Assembly (NCBI GenBank): GCA_017744755.1
Contig: JAGIAU010000061.1
Span: 1 to 10,109 of the forward strand
DNA length: 10,109 bases
Origin: Microbacteriaceae bacterium
GTDB taxonomy: Bacteria; Actinomycetota; Actinomycetes; Actinomycetales; Microbacteriaceae
Reading direction: 5' to 3'
In this document: positions 5,871-10,109 of the stretch, one piece after another
How the letters are laid out: every line of letters begins with the position of its first letter
Position numbering within the stretch: the stretch's first letter is position 1
The notes under the pieces: model-generated
Database searches by the model: none
What the model saw: the letters and a program-made list of their open reading frames with translations, nothing else
What the model was told of the DNA's origin: nothing
Program-made: the position numbers and the translations under genes

Positions 5871-6808
5871 CAGCCGCGCTCCTTGGTCTCGACACGCCCC
5901 TCCGGGGCACTCGACCCCCGTTCGCGGAGCCAGCGGGCGACCTCGGTGTGGTCGGCGCCGGCGCCGAGGTCGGCGCTCGCCCGGGTCCAGTGGGCGACCG
6001 CCTCGTCGCCGAGCTCGTGCGGGATGCCGAGCTCCGTGGCGAGCGAGGTCGCGATCCTCATGTCCTTGAGCATGAGCGCGAGGGCGAAGCCCGAGTCGTA
6101 GGTCTCCGGGACGATGAAGCTCGGCCACTTGAGCTGCGTCGAGCCGGAGCGGCCGCTCGAGGCGTTGATGACCTCGAGCATGACCTCCGGGTCGAGCCCG
6201 AACGCGATGCCGGTGAGCATCGCCTCGCTCGAGCCCCAGAGGTGGATCGCCGACATGAGGTTGTTGATCGCCTTGAGCGCATGGCCGGCGCCGATCGCGC
6301 CGACGTGGGTCGGCTTGCCGAGCGCCGACAGCAGCTCCGACACCTCGGCGAAGGACTCGGCCGGCCCCCCGACCATGATCGCGAGCGTCCCGGCGGTGGC
6401 GCCCTTGACACCGCCGGAGACGGGCGCGTCGATCAGCCGGGCGCCCCCGGCCGCGACGGTCTCCGCGAGCGCCCGGGTGCGCAGCGGCTCCGACGAGGAC
6501 ATGTCGACGAGCAGCGCGCCGGCGCGCACATGCGGCAGCATCTCGGCGACGACCGCGTCGACGACGTCCGAGTTCGGCAGCATGAGGATGACGACGGCGG
6601 CGTCCGCGACGGCGGCGACGGCGGAGTCCGCGGGCGCGCCGCCGTGCTCCGCGAAGCGCGCCCTCGCCGCCGCCGAGACGTCGAATCCGGAGACCGAGTG
6701 CCCGGCCGCCACGAGGCGGGTCGTCATGGGCGAGCCCATGTTCCCGAGGCCGATGAACGCGACCCGCTCCTTCGACTCGCCTTCGGCTCGCTCAGGGATC
6801 CAAGCCAT
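5870..6808 (-). CDS. NAD(P)-dependent beta-hydroxyacid dehydrogenase (HIBADH / 2-hydroxy-3-oxopropionate reductase family)
   Basis: Dehydrogenase of 312 residues acting on 3-hydroxyacids or related semialdehydes. The family signature VAFIGLGNMGSPM is at 16-28, catalytic Ser131 lies in DAPVSGGVKGA, and catalytic Lys179 with Asn183 lies in GAGHALKAINN. The second, all-helical domain follows (SSEAMLTGIAFGLD, LMLKDMRIA). Both ends are unusual. Residues 2-14 (AWIPERAEGESKE) come from a half-copy of the palindromic element, and the last ~14 residues (SSAPEGRVETKERG) come from another palindrome. ATG at 6808 overlaps the upstream stop by 1 nt (TGATG) and has GGGGGAG at 6814-6820. The last codons AAG GAG also serve as the Shine-Dalgarno for the next gene. 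It is a paralogue of the dehydrogenase at 7240-8145 but clearly diverged, so a different substrate is likely. Confidence 0.93.
   Translation of the reverse strand: MAWIPERAEGESKERVAFIGLGNMGSPMTTRLVAAGHSVSGFDVSAAARARFAEHGGAPADSAVAAVADAAVVILMLPNSDVVDAVVAEMLPHVRAGALLVDMSSSEPLRTRALAETVAAGGARLIDAPVSGGVKGATAGTLAIMVGGPAESFAEVSELLSALGKPTHVGAIGAGHALKAINNLMSAIHLWGSSEAMLTGIAFGLDPEVMLEVINASSGRSGSTQLKWPSFIVPETYDSGFALALMLKDMRIATSLATELGIPHELGDEAVAHWTRASADLGAGADHTEVARWLRERGSSAPEGRVETKERG
5885..5917. repeat. Short palindromic element at the 3' end of a dehydrogenase gene
   Basis: GGTCTCGACACGCCCC, a TCC loop and GGGGCACTCGACC form an imperfect hairpin: a perfect 5 bp GCCCC/GGGGC core, and GGTC/GACC at the outside. 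It encodes the last residues of the upstream dehydrogenase (SSAPEGRVET), a tail that continues past the usual end of that family. The AAGGAG that serves the next gene begins directly beside it (5879-5884). It resembles a second class of dispersed palindrome I associate with Microbacteriaceae; this is from memory and unverified. Confidence 0.6.
6768..6801. repeat. Half-copy of the palindromic element at the start of a dehydrogenase gene
   Basis: The plus strand reads TCCTTCGACTCGCC, TTCGGC, then TCGCTCAGGGATCC. It matches one arm of the element at 1104-1179: the outer CCTTCGACTCG, a variable middle, then TCGCTCAGGG followed by GGATCC, which resembles the centre of the full copy. The second arm is absent. 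On the coding strand it lies directly after the start codon and encodes about 12 N-terminal residues ending before the Rossmann strand. The paralogue has only four residues there (MSPR), supporting an insertion at or near the original start. Confidence 0.7.
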
Positions 6809-7212
6809 CAGAGCTCCCCCGCCGCCTTCATCTCCTCGATCTTCGCCTCGGCGATCCGGAACGACTCGAGCGAGGCGGGCACGCCGACGTAGATCGCGAC
6901 CTGCAGCAGCACCTCCTGGATCTCCTCGACGGTCGCCCCGTTGCGGAGCGCGCCGCGGACGTGGGCCCCGAGCTCGTGGCCGCGGTTCAGCGCGGAGAGC
7001 ATCGCGAGGTTGATGAGGCTGCGCGTCTTGTCCGGGAGCCCGTCGCGGGTCCAGATCCCGCCCCAGCAGTACTCCGTCACGAGCTCCTGGATGGGCCGGG
7101 CGAACTCGCTCGTGCGCCCCAGCGAGCGCTCCACGTATTCGTCCCCGAGCACGCGCTTGCGCTTCGCGAGACCGGCCTCGAAGGTCGCCCGGTGCGTCGT
7201 GTCGTCCACCAT
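6808..7212 (-). CDS. PcaC-like 4-carboxymuconolactone decarboxylase family protein
   Basis: At 134 residues this is the length of classic PcaC, and it resembles PcaC along its full length: KRVLGDEYVERSL (19-31), WGGIWTRDGLPDKTRSLINLAML (50-72), NRGHELGAHVRGALRNGATVEEIQEVLLQ, and AIYVGVPASLESFRIAE near the end. Glu80 and His84 sit in the conserved E-x3-H of the active-site helix. PcaC decarboxylates gamma-carboxymuconolactone in the protocatechuate branch of the beta-ketoadipate pathway. No other pca gene is in the window, so the real substrate may be another lactone or beta-keto acid; no symbol is assigned for that reason. ATG at 7212 lies 27 nt after the upstream stop, with only a poor AGGCGAA ribosome-binding site; GTG at 7209 is an alternative. 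It ends in a 1 nt overlap with the next dehydrogenase. Confidence 0.9.
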   Translation of the reverse strand: MVDDTTHRATFEAGLAKRKRVLGDEYVERSLGRTSEFARPIQELVTEYCWGGIWTRDGLPDKTRSLINLAMLSALNRGHELGAHVRGALRNGATVEEIQEVLLQVAIYVGVPASLESFRIAEAKIEEMKAAGEL

Positions 7213-7239
7213 CTGTGTTCGCCTATCTGTTCAGTGCGC

Positions 7240-8145
7240 CTAGGAGGCGTCGGTCGGGTCGCCGTCGTGGAGCCGGATGCGGCCGGAGACGTCGCCGATC
7301 GCGTCGACGACGGTGTTGCTGATCTCGTTCGCGTAGCCGAGCGCGTTCGCGAGCCCGAAGCTCGCGAGCGGCCCGGACGCGTTGAGCGAGGTGACGCCGA
7401 GCTCGTGCAGGTGGTCGACGTACAGCACGACGTCCTTCGTCATGAGCGCGTTCGTCAGGCCGCCCTTGAGGTAGTCGCCGTGGATGATCTTCGGGAAGCG
7501 GTTCAGCGTCGCGAAGTTGACGCCGCTGGACGCGTTGAGCACGTCGAGCACGGTCTGCAGGTCGAGGCCGGCCTTCTTCGCGGCGACCATCACCTCGGCC
7601 GTGGCGGACAGCGCGATGGCGTTGAGGAAGTTGTTGAGCAGCTTCGTCGAGTGGCCGGCGCCGGAGCCGCCGAGGTGGAAGACGTTCGTCGCGAAGTGCG
7701 CGAACGCCGGCCGCAGCAGCTCGAGCGCCTCGGCGGAGCCGCCGACCATGAGGGTCAGGGCGCCCTTCTCGGCGGCGGCCGCGCCGCCGGAGATGCCGGC
7801 GTCGAGATACTCGATCCCGCGCTGCGCCAGGGTCGCGTGGATCGACTGCGTCGAGCTCGGCGCCGCGGTCGAGAGGTCGACGACGACCTGGCCCGGCCGG
7901 AGGGCGGCGAGGAACGCGCCGTCGAGGACGACCCGCTCGACGACCTTCGAGTCCGGAAGGGACAGCAGCACGAAGTCGGACTCGGCGACGACCTGCGCAG
8001 CCGACTCCGCCGGGGTGGCGCCCGCCGCGACCACCGCGTCCCGGTGCATGTCGAAGCCGAGCACGGGGACGCCCCCGTCGACGATGCGGCGGGTCATGCG
8101 CCCGCCCATGTTCCCGAGGCCGATGAATCCGATGCGGGGGCTCAT
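7240..8145 (-). CDS. NAD(P)-dependent beta-hydroxyacid dehydrogenase (HIBADH family), second copy
   Basis: A 301 residue member of the 3-hydroxyisobutyrate dehydrogenase / tartronate semialdehyde reductase family. The nucleotide-binding signature IGFIGLGNMGGRM is at 5-17, catalytic Ser119 is in DAGISGG, and catalytic Lys168 with Asn172 lies in GSGAGHSTKLLNN. The substrate-binding helical domain contains NASSGVNFAT and LMTKDVVL, both typical. It has a normal compact N-terminus, unlike the paralogue downstream. Its ATG at 8145 overlaps the stop of the upstream hydrolase as ATGA (4 nt). It is followed by a CMD family gene, the same order as the other dehydrogenase-CMD pair. Substrate unknown; reversible oxidation of a beta-hydroxyacid formed after lactone opening would fit the neighbours, as inference. 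Confidence 0.93.
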   Translation of the reverse strand: MSPRIGFIGLGNMGGRMTRRIVDGGVPVLGFDMHRDAVVAAGATPAESAAQVVAESDFVLLSLPDSKVVERVVLDGAFLAALRPGQVVVDLSTAAPSSTQSIHATLAQRGIEYLDAGISGGAAAAEKGALTLMVGGSAEALELLRPAFAHFATNVFHLGGSGAGHSTKLLNNFLNAIALSATAEVMVAAKKAGLDLQTVLDVLNASSGVNFATLNRFPKIIHGDYLKGGLTNALMTKDVVLYVDHLHELGVTSLNASGPLASFGLANALGYANEISNTVVDAIGDVSGRIRLHDGDPTDAS

Positions 8146-8948
8146 GCACGTGCTCCAATGGTCGCGGCGATGCCGGCCAGCGGACCCTCGGTCACGCGGG
8201 CGAAGCGGTTCAGGGTGTCCGGGTCGTGCCCGGAGACGATGTGCTGCACCTCGCCGCGGGCGACCATGCCGTTGATGGCATCGAAGCCCGCGTACATCGC
8301 CGGCAGGTCGGCGACGAAGGCGAACGGCAGGTCCTGCTCGAGCTCCTCGTAGTAGTGCACGGCGTCCGAGGCGAGCAGGACGACGCCCTCCGAGGTGTCG
8401 ACCCGGACCACCGCGAGGCCCGGCGTGTGGCCGCCGAGCTCCGCGAGCCGGATGCCCGGCGCGAGGTCGAGCTCGCCCTGGAAGGTGCGGACGCGGCCGG
8501 CGGCGTGCGCCGTCCGCAGGTAGTCGACCTCGACGTCCTCGACGGAGTGGTGGAACTGCGCGCGGTGGCCCATGGGGCTCACCCAGAAGTCGTACTCGGC
8601 CTGCGCGATGACGATCTCCGCGTTCGGGAAGAGGTCGAGCTTCCCGATGTGGTCGTAGTGCGCATGCGTCACGACGATCGTGATCGGCGCGTGCGTCTCG
8701 ATGCCGAGCGCGGCATAGATCTCGGCCTGCGGCTTGACCCAGGTGCGCCGGCGGTTCTCGCCGCCCTGCTCGGAGAAGCCGGTGTCGACCAGGATCGTTC
8801 TGTCGCCGTTGCGGACCACCCAGACGAAGTAGTCCATGCCGATCGGGGCATCCTCCTGGCCGTAGATCTCGTAGTTCAGGAACACCTGCGAGCGGGTGCC
8901 GATCCGGGTGCCGTACTGGCAGATGAGGACCTCGTACTCGTCGGCCAT
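8142..8948 (-). CDS. Metallo-beta-lactamase-fold hydrolase, N-acyl homoserine lactonase-like
   Basis: A 268 residue protein with the complete di-zinc site of the fold: HAHYDH (His95, His97, Asp99, His100), His174 in GGHTPG, Asp195 in ASDAVHYY and His241 in SGHD. The spacing and the DAxxYY motif with its Tyr fit the AiiA/AttM-like lactonase branch better than beta-lactamases or glyoxalase II. Family enzymes open lactone rings, including acyl homoserine lactones. It has no signal peptide, so it is cytosolic. Inside this block it more likely hydrolyses a catabolic lactone or ester than a quorum signal, but the sequence cannot decide this. ATG at 8948 is 1 nt past the upstream stop and is preceded by GGAAGGGG at 8955-8962. 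It ends in a 4 nt ATGA overlap with the dehydrogenase gene. Confidence 0.92.
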   Translation of the reverse strand: MADEYEVLICQYGTRIGTRSQVFLNYEIYGQEDAPIGMDYFVWVVRNGDRTILVDTGFSEQGGENRRRTWVKPQAEIYAALGIETHAPITIVVTHAHYDHIGKLDLFPNAEIVIAQAEYDFWVSPMGHRAQFHHSVEDVEVDYLRTAHAAGRVRTFQGELDLAPGIRLAELGGHTPGLAVVRVDTSEGVVLLASDAVHYYEELEQDLPFAFVADLPAMYAGFDAINGMVARGEVQHIVSGHDPDTLNRFARVTEGPLAGIAATIGARA

Positions 8949-8949
8949 C

Positions 8950-9906
8950 TCACGCCCCTTCCGGGATCGCGGCGGGCACTGCGGGGGCCGCCGGCCAGGT
9001 CGGCCGCCGGAGGGCCATGAGCTCGCGCAGCGTCCGCGGGGCGTGCCCCGTGAACCGCTCGACCGTGTCGGTCAGCACCTCGAGGTGGTGGTCGCGGATC
9101 ATGACGCCGAAGGTGACCATGCCGTCGCTCGCCCACGGCGTCGGCGAGTTCGTGAAGTCGCCGTCCGAGGTGCGGGGCACGCCGAGCGCGTCCCACATGC
9201 CGTACATCTCGTCGTCGGTCATGTCGATCGGGGCGACCTGGACGCCGGAGCACTCGCTGACGAGGGCGGCGACGTCGCGCAGCGAGAGCAGCTCGGGGCC
9301 GGTGACCTCGTAGCCGCGGTCGTCCTCGCCGTGGCCCTGGAGCAGCTTCGCCGCGACCTCCGCGACGTCGTCGCGCCAGACGAAGCCGACGCGGCCGTCG
9401 CCCCAGTTGCCGACGGCGGTGCCGGTCCGGATGCCGATCGCGGCGACGTTCTCCGCCATCGCGTCGGCGTACTGGTTGTTCCGCAGGAAGTTGTAGCGCA
9501 GGCCGCTCTCGAGGATCGCGCGCTCGGTGTCCTTGTGGTCGTCGACCTCGACGGAGTTGACCTCGGGCTTCTCGGCGTTGAGGAAGGACGTGTAGAGGAG
9601 GTAGCCGGCTCCGGCCGCGACGGCGGCGTCGACGACGTTGCGGTGCTGGCGCTTCCGGTTCGGCCCGACGGAGAGCGTCGAGACGTGGAACACCCGGTCG
9701 GCGCCGTCGAACGCAGCGAGCAGCGAGGCGGGGTCGTCGAAGTCGGCGAGGCGGGCGTCCACGCCGAGCTCTCGCCACGTCGCGAGCGCGTCCGCGCTGC
9801 GGCTCGTCACCCGCAGCTCGCCGGCGGGGACGCCGTCGGCGAGGAGGAGCCCGGCGACGGCGTTGCCGATGTAGCCGTTGACGCCCGTCACGACGATCAG
9901 GGGCAT
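8950..9906 (-). CDS. NmrA-like NAD(P)-binding protein, QOR2-type quinone oxidoreductase family
   Basis: A 318 residue atypical SDR, the first gene of the block. The Rossmann motif TGVNGYIG is at 7-14, and Arg36 after beta2 suggests NADP(H). The segments QHRNVVDAAVAAGAGYLLYTSFLNA (87-111) and LRYNFLRNNQYADAM resemble E. coli QOR2 (YtfG), which reduces quinones. The classical Tyr-x3-Lys of SDRs is not present, as expected for NmrA-type members, some of which are redox sensors and not enzymes. A quinone-reducing role would fit a pathway with a phenol oxidase; that is inference. ATG at 9906 is chosen because it has AAGGAG at 9915-9920, eight bases upstream, and starts right at the first beta-strand; the frame is open upstream to 10029 but the extension crosses the intergenic gap and has no family match. 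Confidence 0.9.
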   Translation of the reverse strand: MPLIVVTGVNGYIGNAVAGLLLADGVPAGELRVTSRSADALATWRELGVDARLADFDDPASLLAAFDGADRVFHVSTLSVGPNRKRQHRNVVDAAVAAGAGYLLYTSFLNAEKPEVNSVEVDDHKDTERAILESGLRYNFLRNNQYADAMAENVAAIGIRTGTAVGNWGDGRVGFVWRDDVAEVAAKLLQGHGEDDRGYEVTGPELLSLRDVAALVSECSGVQVAPIDMTDDEMYGMWDALGVPRTSDGDFTNSPTPWASDGMVTFGVMIRDHHLEVLTDTVERFTGHAPRTLRELMALRRPTWPAAPAVPAAIPEGA

Positions 9907-9971
9907 TGCGGTCTCTCCTTCGAAACGTTCGTCCACATCGTATGACAATCGGACGTTCGGTGCGGGCGTCC
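9907..9971 (-). promoter_or_regulatory. Candidate promoter/operator region of the eleven-gene block
   Basis: This 65 nt gap is the longest in the window and locally the least GC-rich. On the minus strand there is a TACGAT (-10-like, 9937-9942), 16 nt before the AAGGAG ribosome-binding site; no good -35 sequence is visible at the right distance. ACGTTCG occurs twice on the plus strand (9925-9931 and 9953-9959), 28 nt apart. CGTCC at 9930-9934 and 9967-9971 can each pair with GGACG at 9951-9955. These repeats could be a regulator site or alternative hairpins. The gap could also be purely a spacer within a longer operon. Confidence 0.35.
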
Positions 9972-10109
9972 CTACGCGCCGGCGCCGAACGCCGCGAGGA
10001 CCTCGCGGTCCAGATCGGCCGGATCCCACAGGCCCGCGGAGTCCTCGGCGAGGTGGCCGGCGGCCTGCAGCATGTCCTCGACGGTCTCGTTGCCGTACTC
10101 GGTCAGGAT
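9972..10109 (-). CDS. C-terminal end of an unrecognised protein
   Basis: A same-strand frame enters at the right edge and ends with TAG at 9972-9974, giving 45 complete codons. The translated tail includes YGNETVEDMLQAAGHLAED and ends WDPADLDREVLAAFGAGA. It is acidic and helix-prone, with no hydrophobic segment. The codon use (GC-rich third positions) and the clean stop just before the intergenic gap support a real gene. I do not recognise the family. Its start and most of its sequence lie outside the window. The 65 nt gap to the next gene means it could be either the preceding gene of the same operon or a separate unit. Confidence 0.7.
   Translation of the reverse strand: MLTEYGNETVEDMLQAAGHLAEDSAGLWDPADLDREVLAAFGAGA

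Noticed and set aside
5164..5910. N-terminal extension of the VAO-type frame making a 766 residue protein
   Set aside because: The added part is Arg/Pro/Ala-rich nonsense that overlaps the tandem CMD gene in another frame. GTG at 5163 with a GTGA overlap gives the normal family length.
9907..10029. N-terminal extension of the NmrA-like protein into the upstream gap and gene
   Set aside because: It would cross the intergenic gap and the upstream gene's stop. The ATG at 9906 has a strong Shine-Dalgarno and begins at the first beta-strand.
1..10109. tRNA, rRNA, CRISPR arrays, transposase genes or attachment sites
   Set aside because: No cloverleaf, rRNA-like stretch, regularly spaced repeat, transposase motif or paired terminal repeats were seen; almost the whole window is protein-coding.

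Overview
The window is strongly GC-rich DNA from a bacterial chromosome (or large replicon), best explained as an actinomycete. Three short palindromic elements in or at the edges of coding sequence (translated motifs SLSERSESKG, ERAEGESKE and SSAPEGRVET) look like the dispersed palindromes I associate with Microbacteriaceae. That family assignment is an inference from memory, not a search result.

Every gene lies on the minus strand, so transcription runs from high to low coordinates. Eleven genes form one tightly packed block from 9906 down to the left edge, mostly joined by 1-4 nt overlaps or gaps of a few nt. In transcription order they are: an NmrA/QOR2-like NAD(P)-binding reductase (8950-9906), a lactonase-type metallo-beta-lactamase-fold hydrolase (8142-8948), a beta-hydroxyacid dehydrogenase (7240-8145), a PcaC-like carboxymuconolactone decarboxylase family protein (6808-7212), a second beta-hydroxyacid dehydrogenase (5870-6808), a tandem-domain carboxymuconolactone decarboxylase family protein (5160-5870), a vanillyl-alcohol-oxidase-type flavoprotein (3610-5163), a berberine-bridge-enzyme-like flavoprotein (2161-3558), two paralogous short-chain dehydrogenases (1326-2156 and 425-1324) and a zinc alcohol dehydrogenase cut by the left edge (1-428). 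The C-terminus of another same-strand gene lies at the right edge (9972-10109). There is no gene-free stretch above 70 nt. The only gaps that could hold regulatory sites are 9907-9971 (65 nt), 3559-3609 (51 nt) and 7213-7239 (27 nt).

The gene content reads as a catabolic operon for a phenolic or other plant-derived, possibly lactone-forming, compound. The VAO-type oxidase could oxidise a para-substituted phenol. The BBE-like oxidase, SDRs and alcohol dehydrogenase could interconvert alcohols and ketones. The metallo-hydrolase could open a lactone, and the CMD and beta-hydroxyacid dehydrogenase pairs could process the acids produced. The substrate cannot be read from the sequence. No transporter, regulator or ring-cleavage dioxygenase is visible.

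The points most worth a second look are the in-frame palindromic insertions, the apparent duplication of a dehydrogenase-CMD gene pair, and the unfamiliar combination of enzymes in one transcription unit.
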